Part shown: positions 18,824-27,135 of the stretch, in pieces
Position numbering within the stretch: the stretch's first letter is position 1
How the letters are laid out: each line of letters opens with the position of its first letter
Source of the DNA: Chitinophaga pinensis
GTDB lineage: Bacteria > Bacteroidota > Bacteroidia > SXHM01
Length of the DNA: 33,184 bases
Direction: 5' to 3'
Assembly: GCA_945861685.1 (NCBI GenBank)
Contig: CAMAVO010000012.1
Location: 1 to 33,184 of the forward strand
Translations under genes and position numbers: made by a program
Notes under the pieces: model-generated
Seen by the model: the letters and a program-made list of their open reading frames with translations, nothing else
Told to the model about the DNA's origin: nothing
Database searches by the model: none

Positions 18824-19813
18824 TCAACTCCCGTGCTTCTTATTACTCAATACATTCTCTAATTTCCATTCTATCTTTCTCTCCATCGGAAACTGCCTCA
18901 CAGTACAATCATTCTTCTGGCAAATCTTACACGAAGTTGGAATACAAGGATCAGTATGAATGAAGAATTCAACATCACCTTGCTTTTTAGTATTGATAAG
19001 CTTATCTAACTTCTCTGCTTCATCATGCGATTCACGCAGGTTCAGAAACCACGGAAGTGTTATATGGCAATCCACATGCAGTTTTGAGCCATATTTAATT
19101 ACTCTCAGGTTATGGATATCCACCCAGTTGCTTCTTCTGTTTTCGTTCATGATAGCTATCAGTTCTTCTATCAGGTGTACATCTGCTTCATCCATAATTC
19201 CTGCAAGCGAGGTGCGGATAAGTCTATAACCGATGTAAAAAATATAGATACCCAGAAGAATAGCTACAACGTTATCAAGCCAGATAATTTTTGTCAGGAA
19301 AATAAGAAACAAACCTGCAAGCAATCCCGCGCTTGACCATGCATCGCTTTGCAGGTGTTTTCCTTCGGCCATCATAGCATGCGAGTTTGATTTTTCTCCT
19401 TTTTTGTTCAGATAAAAACCAAGAATATAATTTACAATTCCTGTAAAGGCAGTAATTGCAATACCAATATCAAGACTGTGAACTTCTATAGGATAGAAAA
19501 AATTATACACCGCTTTCCCGGCCATATAAACTCCGGCAAGAGCTATAAACGCACCTTCCAGCCCCGATGAAAGAAACTCCACTTTTCCATGTCCGTAAGG
19601 GTGGTCGGTGTCTTTAGGCCGCGAGGCAATCACCAGACTCCACAAGGCAAATGCACCTGCAACAACATTGATGATTGATTCCAATGCATCGGTAAGAATA
19701 GCATTAGAGTGTGTGAGATACCACGAAAAGAACTTGAGCCCAAGCAATACCGTTCCTATAATAAGAACGGTGCGCTGGAAACGGATGTTGTCACTATTTG
19801 TTGAAATACTCAT
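18824..19813 (-). CDS. Cation diffusion facilitator (CDF) family transporter
   Basis: NAILTDALESIINVVAGAFAL, DHPYGHGKVEFLSSGLEGAFI, GKHLQSDAWSSAGLLAGLF, C-terminal domain VDIHNLRVIKYGSKLHVDCHITLPW. Confidence 0.9.
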   Translation of the reverse strand: MSISTNSDNIRFQRTVLIIGTVLLGLKFFSWYLTHSNAILTDALESIINVVAGAFALWSLVIASRPKDTDHPYGHGKVEFLSSGLEGAFIALAGVYMAGKAVYNFFYPIEVHSLDIGIAITAFTGIVNYILGFYLNKKGEKSNSHAMMAEGKHLQSDAWSSAGLLAGLFLIFLTKIIWLDNVVAILLGIYIFYIGYRLIRTSLAGIMDEADVHLIEELIAIMNENRRSNWVDIHNLRVIKYGSKLHVDCHITLPWFLNLRESHDEAEKLDKLINTKKQGDVEFFIHTDPCIPTSCKICQKNDCTVRQFPMERKIEWKLENVLSNKKHGS

Positions 19814-19849
19814 TAAACAAAAATAGACCTAATATTGTAATTAAAGTGC

Positions 19850-20542
19850 TCAGTGGCAAGAATGCGCCTCACCCTTACTAATCTTCGGGCTTACATAAGG
19901 AATACCCAAATTCAATCCGCGCAGGATAAATAATACACCTATCAGCAAGATAACATACGGCATTGCCTTACGGATATGGTTGCGGATGTTGACACTGATA
20001 AAATTACCGGCTACAATTACTGATATCATCACAGGTAACGTTCCTGCGCCAAACAGCGCCATATACGCTGCTCCTTCAGCCGGACCCGATGTTGCTGATG
20101 CGCCTGCCACTGCCAGATAAACCAATCCGCAGGGCAACAAACCGTTTAGAATACCGATAAAGAAAAAGGAAAAAAACGTGCGTTGCTGAAAGAAATTCTT
20201 CATGCCTTTTTTTATGCGCGAAGTAAAACCATAAGCAAAACCAGTGATTTTAGTTCCGCTGCTCAAAACACCCGGGACAAGAATAGATAGCACAATCAAG
20301 ACCCCAATAGTGATAGAAAATCCTTGCTGCCATCCCGCCAATGCAAAGGTTTTTCCAATGATACCGAACAAAACACCAAAGAGAGAATAGGTAAGAATTC
20401 TGCCTGAGTTATAAGTAAAAGCTGCTACAACTCTTTCCGCTAAACTGTTTCCGCCAACAGGTAATGCAAGCGCAATCGGTCCGCACATTCCTATGCAGTG
20501 AAAGCTACCTAATAAACCCAATGTGAATGCTGTCCAAAGCAT
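19850..20542 (-). CDS. Sulfite exporter TauE/SafE-like membrane protein of the cbb3 cluster
   Basis: FTLGLLGSFHCIGMCGPIALALP...YNSGRILTYSLFGVLFG...FFIGILNGLLPCGLVYLAVAGA. Confidence 0.85.
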   Translation of the reverse strand: MLWTAFTLGLLGSFHCIGMCGPIALALPVGGNSLAERVVAAFTYNSGRILTYSLFGVLFGIIGKTFALAGWQQGFSITIGVLIVLSILVPGVLSSGTKITGFAYGFTSRIKKGMKNFFQQRTFFSFFFIGILNGLLPCGLVYLAVAGASATSGPAEGAAYMALFGAGTLPVMISVIVAGNFISVNIRNHIRKAMPYVILLIGVLFILRGLNLGIPYVSPKISKGEAHSCH

Positions 20543-20543
20543 G

Positions 20544-20969
20544 TTACAGTATAATTACACATTCCTGAAAATACGATTTGTCATTTTCCTTCCAATCAAT
20601 CTGCAACAGGTATTTTCCACTGCTTGCGGCAGTTATATCCACCTGCTGATTACCTGAACTGTCGGGCATAACAGCTACTTTAAAATCCATTGCTGCATCC
20701 GAAGGACGGAACAATTTTATTTCACCACTTACCTTTTCTGTAGCAGGAAAAACAAGATTCAGTGATTTGCCTTCGTGTTTCCACACAACCTGTTTGCTGT
20801 TTGTGTTCACCAAATTCTGCTTGTCAATCTGCTCCTGAAATTTCAGTTCCTTGTCGTAGTAATCTTCGGTAACCAAATCATATTTCTGATTGAAGCTAAT
20901 TACTACCAATGCAATAATAAAGGCTGCAAAGGCAGTGTAGAAGATGGCTATTTTGTATCCCCAATTCAT
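20544..20969 (-). CDS. ccoH: FixH/CcoH-family protein
   Basis: MNWGYKIAIFYTAFAAFIIALVVISFNQKYDLVTEDYYDKELKFQEQIDKQ; position after ccoG. Confidence 0.85.
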   Translation of the reverse strand: MNWGYKIAIFYTAFAAFIIALVVISFNQKYDLVTEDYYDKELKFQEQIDKQNLVNTNSKQVVWKHEGKSLNLVFPATEKVSGEIKLFRPSDAAMDFKVAVMPDSSGNQQVDITAASSGKYLLQIDWKENDKSYFQECVIIL

Positions 20970-20972
20970 GGT

Positions 20973-22400
20973 TTATTTAGTTAAAGTTATGGGCCCTATA
21001 AACGTAGTCTTCATTTTATATAACAACTCATCACCAGAGTAAATTCCAATAGTGAATTTTGATTTCATTTTCTTCAGATCAGTTTTGCTGGCATAAATAA
21101 ATAATGCTCCCTGCGCAATACCTTGTTCATTAACCACAATGTTTTCATGCGCCACTAATTTAATTTCAATATTAGAGTCAAGTGGCTTTAAGGTAAGTGG
21201 AATTGCATGATTTGTTTTATTGATGATTTTGTAATTATACAGGTTACTGATTTTACCGCCCTCCTGTTCCTGGTAAAGCATTCCCGGAGTGCGCAACAAG
21301 GTTGCTGAAATATCGCTGCGGGTAATTAGCAATGCTGTCATTGCAATAATCAACAACGTCAGCAATGTTGAATATGCTTTCATCCGCGTAGTAAATTTAA
21401 ACGGCTTGCCTTCTGCAATCTCACTCTCAGAAGCATACCGAATCAGACCTGGCTTCATATTCACACTCTCCATCATGTGGTTGCAGGCATCAATACAAGC
21501 GGTGCAGTTCACGCATTCCAACTGGGTTCCGTTGCGGATATCAATTCCGGTGGGGCAAACATCAACGCAATGGTGACAATCTATACAATCACCTTTTCCT
21601 GTTTCAACACGGTTTTCGTTTTTGTGAAATTTAGCACGCGACTCACCACGCACTTTGTCATAAGCCACTACAATGGAGTTACGGTCAAGCAACACACCCT
21701 GCAACCTTCCGTATGGACAAACCACCAGACAAACCTGCTCACGAAATCTGGAAAATACTCCGTAAAACACTGCACTGAAAATCATAATGGAAGTAAGACC
21801 TCCGATATGTTGTTGAGGAGGGTCTGTAATGATTTTCATCAACTCATCACTGCCAATTATGTAAGCAAGAAACGTATTGGCAATAAAAAATGAGATGATA
21901 TAAAAAACAACATGCTTCAATGTTTTCTTCCATATTTTCTCTGTATTCCAAGGCATTTTATCCAATGCTTGTTGTTGTTTCCAATCGCCTTCAATCCAGT
22001 ATTCAATTTTACGAAATACCATTTCCATAAAAATGGTTTGCGGACAAACCCATCCGCAGAATACCCTTCCGAAAATAACCGTGAAGACAATGATGAAAAC
22101 TAAAAATGTAATCATCGCCAAGCCGAAAATATAAAAATCCTGTGGCCAGAAAACCTGCCCGAATAACACAAACTTGCGCTGGATAATATTCATCATCAGC
22201 AATGGCTCACCACCGATGCGGATAAAAGGACCTGAGAATAAAAAAGCAAGAAGAACTACGCTTACAATCGTGCGTGCATTATAATACTTGCCTCCCGGCT
22301 TTTTAGGAAATATCCACCTGCGGTCACCTTCTTTATTAATGGTGCTGATAGAATCCCTGAAGGTTCCTTCGGGATCCTTTATATCAAAATTGATAGCCAT
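20973..22400 (-). CDS. ccoG: Cytochrome c oxidase accessory protein CcoG (FixG/RdxA), 4Fe-4S
   Basis: FGRVFCGWVCPQTIFMEMVFRKIEYWIEGD; CLVVCPYGRLQGVLLD; CIDCHHCVDVCPTGIDIRNGTQLECVNCTACIDACNHMM. Confidence 0.95.
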   Translation of the reverse strand: MAINFDIKDPEGTFRDSISTINKEGDRRWIFPKKPGGKYYNARTIVSVVLLAFLFSGPFIRIGGEPLLMMNIIQRKFVLFGQVFWPQDFYIFGLAMITFLVFIIVFTVIFGRVFCGWVCPQTIFMEMVFRKIEYWIEGDWKQQQALDKMPWNTEKIWKKTLKHVVFYIISFFIANTFLAYIIGSDELMKIITDPPQQHIGGLTSIMIFSAVFYGVFSRFREQVCLVVCPYGRLQGVLLDRNSIVVAYDKVRGESRAKFHKNENRVETGKGDCIDCHHCVDVCPTGIDIRNGTQLECVNCTACIDACNHMMESVNMKPGLIRYASESEIAEGKPFKFTTRMKAYSTLLTLLIIAMTALLITRSDISATLLRTPGMLYQEQEGGKISNLYNYKIINKTNHAIPLTLKPLDSNIEIKLVAHENIVVNEQGIAQGALFIYASKTDLKKMKSKFTIGIYSGDELLYKMKTTFIGPITLTK

Positions 22401-22477
22401 AATTTTTCTGAATTAATAAAAACTGATGGGTTTTTATACACTATTCTCCTACACATTTTGGCTATTCAAATTATAAA

Positions 22478-23641
22478 TTACTGATTAACTGCAACAGGCG
22501 CCTTCGCACTGTCTGGAGCTAAACTGTCAGGCTGTGCAGCAGGCACTCCGCCTTCTGTCCATAATTCACCCTGTGGCTCTTTTGGATTAGCAGGATTGCT
22601 TCCTTTCAGTGTAAGGATGTAGCTCGCCACTTCCTGTATCTGCACAGGTGTAAGCTGTGCTTCCCATGCTATCATACCTTTTGCGGGCACTCCGTATTTT
22701 ATGGTTTTGAAAACGTTATGTATTCCTCCTCCGTTTATCCAATATTCATCTGCAAAGTTAGGCCCTACTCCACCCTCACCTGCCTGTCCGTGACAAGCTG
22801 CGCAAAAGGTTTTAAATGTTTCCTTTCCTTTATCCAATTGTGCTGTTTCTGTAAAAGCTACCACCGTATTTTCATCTACTTTTGCTCCTGCCTTTGCAAG
22901 AAACGCTTCTTTCTGCAAACGTCCTTCTTCCATAGACTTCTCATACTCGGCAATCTGTAAATCTCCTTTTCCGGTGATGTGATAATAAGTAAGGTAAACA
23001 CCTGCAAATGCAATGGTGAAATAGAAACCCCAAATCCACCAAGGTGGCAGGTTGTTATCCAGCTCACGAATGCCATCGTATTCATGGTCCATCATAATCT
23101 CACCTTCGCGCTCAACAGGCACTGCATCATTCAATGCGCCTGCCCAGATGTCTTGTTTTACAGGTGCTGCTTCAACAACCTCTTCAGGTTTTAAACTTTT
23201 CAGCAGATTTTTTATAAGCAAAAGAATAGCAAATAACAGTGACAGCAACACAAAGTTTACTACAACCAATACCCAGAAAATATCTTCTGTCATTACAACC
23301 AACGGTGCAGCTTCAGGACTTGCCGCCTGAGCAAATGCTGATGTTGCAGGAAGTGTCATCAATGCAATAAGGATTACAGATGCTGCTTTGTTTCCTGCTG
23401 CTCTTTTAAGCCACAGATCTTTGTTAGAAACAATGCTTTTTAAAACTCCTGCCAGCACTATAATGAGTATCAGCAGGAACAAAGCCAATCCGCTGAGAAA
23501 CCAGAACGTTGATGTTTCGGTTGCGAATTTCAAATTTCTCCAAGGCACCTGAGGTGTTTCGGCTGCCATCAGGTTTCCTGACAAAAAGAGCATGAATGCA
23601 GACAAGGCTGCTTTCTGAACTATATTTTTGATGTGGTTCAT
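22478..23641 (-). CDS. ccoP: cbb3-type cytochrome c oxidase CcoP subunit with extended N-terminus and one CxxCH
   Basis: DHEYDGIRELDNNLPPWWIWGFYFTIAFAGVYLTYYH (CcoP N-terminal domain) and FKTFCAACHGQAGEGGVGPNF. Confidence 0.9.
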   Translation of the reverse strand: MNHIKNIVQKAALSAFMLFLSGNLMAAETPQVPWRNLKFATETSTFWFLSGLALFLLILIIVLAGVLKSIVSNKDLWLKRAAGNKAASVILIALMTLPATSAFAQAASPEAAPLVVMTEDIFWVLVVVNFVLLSLLFAILLLIKNLLKSLKPEEVVEAAPVKQDIWAGALNDAVPVEREGEIMMDHEYDGIRELDNNLPPWWIWGFYFTIAFAGVYLTYYHITGKGDLQIAEYEKSMEEGRLQKEAFLAKAGAKVDENTVVAFTETAQLDKGKETFKTFCAACHGQAGEGGVGPNFADEYWINGGGIHNVFKTIKYGVPAKGMIAWEAQLTPVQIQEVASYILTLKGSNPANPKEPQGELWTEGGVPAAQPDSLAPDSAKAPVAVNQ

Positions 23642-23663
23642 AAGGTTGAACGTTTTAGGGTTA

Positions 23664-23837
23664 TTAGATAATATCGTCTAAAGGCATGTTTTTCATCTTG
23701 TTTATATACTCCTTCCTTTCCATGACTACATAGGCAAGAAGTCCCACAAAAAAGACAAAGAATATTCCGAAGGAGATGAGCGGATAAATCTCAATTCCTG
23801 TGATATTGGTGAGGTGATGCTTTACAAATTTCAACAT
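23664..23837 (-). CDS. ccoQ: Small CcoQ-like membrane protein (57 aa; not in supplied ORF track)
   Basis: Reverse-complement translation MLKFVKHHLTNITGIEIYPLISFGIFFVFFVGLLAYVVMERKEYINKMKNMPLDDII*; located between ccoNO and ccoP. Confidence 0.82.
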   Translation of the reverse strand: MLKFVKHHLTNITGIEIYPLISFGIFFVFFVGLLAYVVMERKEYINKMKNMPLDDII

Positions 23838-23869
23838 GGGTTTGCTGTTTTAGATGGTTCGTTGTTATA

Positions 23870-25999
23870 TTATTTCTGTGCCTGTGCTTTATCTGCTTTT
23901 ATATCGGTACCCAAACGTTGCAGGTAAGCGATAAGCGCAATGATCTCCGTGTTAGGCAATGCCTGTATTTTATCTTTCTCCAGATTTTTAACAATCTGTT
24001 GTTCCTGGTAAACAAGGTCGGCATTGGCAATCTTATCATAACCTTCGGGATAAGGAACACCAATTGTGCGCATGGCATTAATTTTAGCTGCTGTGTTTGA
24101 TGTATCCAACTCGCTGGTGTGTAACCATGAGTAGGCTGGCATAATAGTTCCTGCGCTCATGCTCTCAGGATCCAGCATGTGGTTGTAGTGCCATGAGTCA
24201 GGATATTTTAAACCTTCGCGGTGCAAATCTGGTCCTGTACGTTTTGAGCCCCACAAGAAAGGATGGTCATATACAAACTCACCTGCTTTGCTGTACTCAC
24301 CGTAACGTTCTGTTTCAAAACGGAACGGACGAATCATTTGTGAGTGGCAGTTGTTGCAACCTTCGCGGATATAAATATCGCGACCCTGCAACTCAAGCGG
24401 AGTGTATGGCTTAACGCTTGCAATGGTTGGTATATTGGATTTGATCAGGAAGGTAGGAACAATCTCAATGAGTCCACCAATAGAAACCAAGACTAAAGAG
24501 AACAACAACATCTGAATTGGTCTGCGCTCAATCCAACGGTGCCATCCTTCGCCTGCATGTGCGGTGTAATCTTTTGACAGCGCAGGAGCTTCTGCTGCTT
24601 CGTTGTCAACAAAGTTTCCGGCTTTAACGGTTTTAACAACGTTGTAAAGCATTACAAAAACACCGCTCAGATACAACAGACCACCGAATGAACGCAGTGC
24701 ATAAAGTGGTTTCAGCTGTGTTACTGTTTCAAGGAAGTTAGGGTATGCAAGGAAACCTTCGGGAGTAAATTGTCTCCACATTCCGAACTGGGTTAAACCT
24801 GCCCAATACATCGGCAGTGCATAGAAGATAATTCCCAATGTAGCCAGCCAAAAGTGTGTGTTAGCTAATTTCTCGGAATACAGTTTGGTGTTAAACATTT
24901 TCGGGATCAGGAAGTAAATGATACCGAAAGTGAGCAGACCATTCCAACCCAACGCACCAATGTGAACGTGTGCAATAGTCCAATCGGTAAAGTGACTGAT
25001 GGCATTTACTGATTTCAATGAAAGCATAGGACCTTCGAAGGTTGACATACCGTAGCAGGTAATGGCCACCACCATAAATTTCAATACCGGATTTTCACGC
25101 ACTCGATCCCATGCACCACGCAGGGTAAGCAATCCGTTAATCATACCGCCCCATGATGGCGCAATGAGCATGATAGAGAAAACGGTACCTAATGATTGCG
25201 CCCAATCAGGTAAAGCAGTGTAAAGCAAGTGGTGAGGACCTGCCCAGATGTAAAGGAATATCAGCGCCCAGAAGTGAACGATGGAAAGTCGATAAGAGTA
25301 AACCGGACGATTTGCAATTTTTGGAATGAAATAATACATCAAGCCCAAGTAAGGTGTTGTTAAGAAAAACGCCACTGCGTTGTGACCATACCACCATTGT
25401 ACTAGCGCATCCTGTACACCAGCATAAAACGAATAGCTTTTGAATAAACTAACCGGGATTTCAAAAGAGTTAACAATGTGCAGCACGGCAACGGTTACAA
25501 ACGTTGCGATGTAGAACCAGATAGCTACATACAAGTGGCGCTCTCTGCGTTTGATAATGGTCATAAACATATTCAGACCAAACACTACCCAAATCAGTGC
25601 AATGGCAATATCAATGGGCCATTCCAACTCTGCATATTCTTTACTGGTGGTTAATCCCAGGGGAAGTGTTACCGCTGCAGCTACAATGATTAACTGCCAA
25701 CCCCAGAAATTTATTTTACTGAGGGTATCGTTCCACATACGTGCTTTCAGCAAACGCTGCAGTGAATAATAAACACCCATAAAAATTCCGTTTCCGACAA
25801 AGGCAAAGATGACTGCGTTTGTATGCAGCGGACGAATACGCCCAAACGTTGTGTAGGCAAAATTGAAGTTAAGCACAGGAAATACCAATTGCAGAGCAAT
25901 GAGTAATCCTACCGTCATGCCTACAATACCCCACAGGATGGTGGCGTAGGCAAACATTTTCACAATCTTATTGTCGTAAGAGAATTTTTCGGTTTCCAT
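23870..25999 (-). CDS. ccoNO: Fused cbb3-type cytochrome c oxidase subunits I and II (CcoN-CcoO)
   Basis: CcoN part (RPLHTNAVIFAFVGNGIFMGVYYSLQRL, WWYGHNAVAFFLTTPYLGLMYYFIPK, WTIAHVHIGALGWNGLLTFG) and CcoO part (YIREGCNNCHSQMIRPFRFETERYGEYSKAGEFVYDHPFLWGSKRTGPDLHREG) in one frame. Confidence 0.96.
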   Translation of the reverse strand: METEKFSYDNKIVKMFAYATILWGIVGMTVGLLIALQLVFPVLNFNFAYTTFGRIRPLHTNAVIFAFVGNGIFMGVYYSLQRLLKARMWNDTLSKINFWGWQLIIVAAAVTLPLGLTTSKEYAELEWPIDIAIALIWVVFGLNMFMTIIKRRERHLYVAIWFYIATFVTVAVLHIVNSFEIPVSLFKSYSFYAGVQDALVQWWYGHNAVAFFLTTPYLGLMYYFIPKIANRPVYSYRLSIVHFWALIFLYIWAGPHHLLYTALPDWAQSLGTVFSIMLIAPSWGGMINGLLTLRGAWDRVRENPVLKFMVVAITCYGMSTFEGPMLSLKSVNAISHFTDWTIAHVHIGALGWNGLLTFGIIYFLIPKMFNTKLYSEKLANTHFWLATLGIIFYALPMYWAGLTQFGMWRQFTPEGFLAYPNFLETVTQLKPLYALRSFGGLLYLSGVFVMLYNVVKTVKAGNFVDNEAAEAPALSKDYTAHAGEGWHRWIERRPIQMLLFSLVLVSIGGLIEIVPTFLIKSNIPTIASVKPYTPLELQGRDIYIREGCNNCHSQMIRPFRFETERYGEYSKAGEFVYDHPFLWGSKRTGPDLHREGLKYPDSWHYNHMLDPESMSAGTIMPAYSWLHTSELDTSNTAAKINAMRTIGVPYPEGYDKIANADLVYQEQQIVKNLEKDKIQALPNTEIIALIAYLQRLGTDIKADKAQAQK

Positions 26000-26002
26000 A
26001 AT

Positions 26003-26176
26003 TTATTCGGGTTTTGTTTGTTCTTTGTTATCTGAGGGTGTGTCGTTAAAAAGCATGCGGACAGATGGCGTGTAGTCATCTTCGTACTGGTTATTTTTTA
26101 CCGCCCATAAAAAGGCAATTAAAAAACCTACTGCTACTACTAGACTAATTCCGATGAGGAGGAAGATGGCGCTCAT
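26003..26176 (-). CDS. ccoS: cbb3-type cytochrome oxidase assembly protein CcoS
   Basis: MSAIFLLIGISLVVAVGFLIAFLWAVKNNQYEDDYTPSVRMLFNDTPSDNKEQTKPE. ATG at 26176 preferred over the GTG at 26194, which lies in the -7-like element. Confidence 0.9.
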   Translation of the reverse strand: MSAIFLLIGISLVVAVGFLIAFLWAVKNNQYEDDYTPSVRMLFNDTPSDNKEQTKPE

Positions 26177-26193
26177 AATTATTCTTTCTGGCA

Positions 26194-26258
26194 CAAAAAT
26201 GCATAGCAGATAATACTCTACTAATGATTGGGGTCAGTGAAAAATATGATTTATGTCA
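26194..26258 (-). promoter_or_regulatory. Dual CRP/FNR-geometry box promoter of the cbb3 operon
   Basis: Minus strand: TGACATAAATCA (26258-26247), TGACCCCAATCA (26236-26225), CATTTTTG (26201-26194). Box start-to-start 22 bp; box to -7-like element 31 bp. Confidence 0.72.
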
Positions 26259-26325
26259 GAGAAATCGCGCTGCAAAAAGTAAAATATCATGAATGATGAA
26301 ATGAACTACTAATCAAAACTCCTCA

Positions 26326-26333
26326 TACTTTTG
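26326..26333 (+). promoter_or_regulatory. TAnnTTTG -7 element of the divergent lipoprotein gene
   Basis: TACTTTTG, 6 nt before the ATG at 26340. Confidence 0.4.
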
Positions 26334-26339
26334 CAGAGT

Positions 26340-27134
26340 ATGAAGATATTTCCTGCGTTGGTTCTACCGTTATTATTCTTCTGCATGGCATGCTCTACTT
26401 CCAAACAAGTTGCGCAAAGCTCTGTTGCAAGAACAGATTGCACTACCCAGGGTACTTTGTCAACCAACCTTACCCCAAAATTTCCTGTGGAATATTATGC
26501 AGAACAAGGCGTGAAATACTTTCAAACAATGCAGTCTGATATTTCCATTAAAGTGCAGCCCAACTATTCCGATCTTGTTATCCGCTGGGAATGGCCTCCT
26601 TGGCTTTTGCTCACAGGCTTCCGCAAAACAGGACTTATCACTACCGATGTTATGCTCAAGTTAAACCCAACTAAATACGAACTGCTCGATTGCCGCGGAT
26701 TTGAATCACAACCCTTCTGTCGATGCCATGTGGTTTTTAATTATGGCGGAATACCTTGTCCTATTTACGAGGAGTTTACTTTTAACGACCAAGGCGAGAT
26801 GACCTTTATTGAAGCTTGGAGCGATTATGAAAGCCTGCTGCCTATGACATCTGGCGCAGACAGCTTATGGGATGAACAGGAATATTGGGGTATGAAGGAA
26901 GTAAACCGCTTATCAACTAAAGTTCCGGGACTGGGTAATTCTACCGGAAGAATTGACCTCTATTCGCCCTGCATGAATGAAGCAGCAGAAAAAGACACAG
27001 ACATTGCAGAACTTCAAAAACGAGCAAAAGATGCTAACAAATTCTGGATGCAGGAATTAATCAAACACGGAAAAGAAGCAAGCCGAGGTTGCGAACCTCC
27101 GGAAGGCAATATTTATCCCTATTATCATAAATAA
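26340..27134 (+). CDS. Cys-rich lipoprotein of unknown function, divergent from the cbb3 operon
   Basis: ATG 26340 (MKIFPALVLPLLFFCMACSTSKQ) follows TACTTTTG; lipobox; mature protein with DCTTQ, DCRGF, FCRCH, PCPIY, PCMNE and GCEPP cysteines. Confidence 0.8.
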   Translation: MKIFPALVLPLLFFCMACSTSKQVAQSSVARTDCTTQGTLSTNLTPKFPVEYYAEQGVKYFQTMQSDISIKVQPNYSDLVIRWEWPPWLLLTGFRKTGLITTDVMLKLNPTKYELLDCRGFESQPFCRCHVVFNYGGIPCPIYEEFTFNDQGEMTFIEAWSDYESLLPMTSGADSLWDEQEYWGMKEVNRLSTKVPGLGNSTGRIDLYSPCMNEAAEKDTDIAELQKRAKDANKFWMQELIKHGKEASRGCEPPEGNIYPYYHK

Positions 27135-27135
27135 T

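Noticed and set aside
21289-21893. + strand ORFs of 95 and 138 aa antisense to ccoG
   Set aside because: Shadow frames of a highly conserved gene.
26177-26194. GTG start giving a six-residue-longer CcoS (MPERII)
   Set aside because: CcoS proteins begin at MSxIFLLI; the GTG lies inside the inferred -7-like element.
26286-26297. ATCAT-GA-ATGAT small palindrome near the orphan lipoprotein promoter
   Set aside because: 5-bp AT-rich arms are expected by chance; no second copy noticed.
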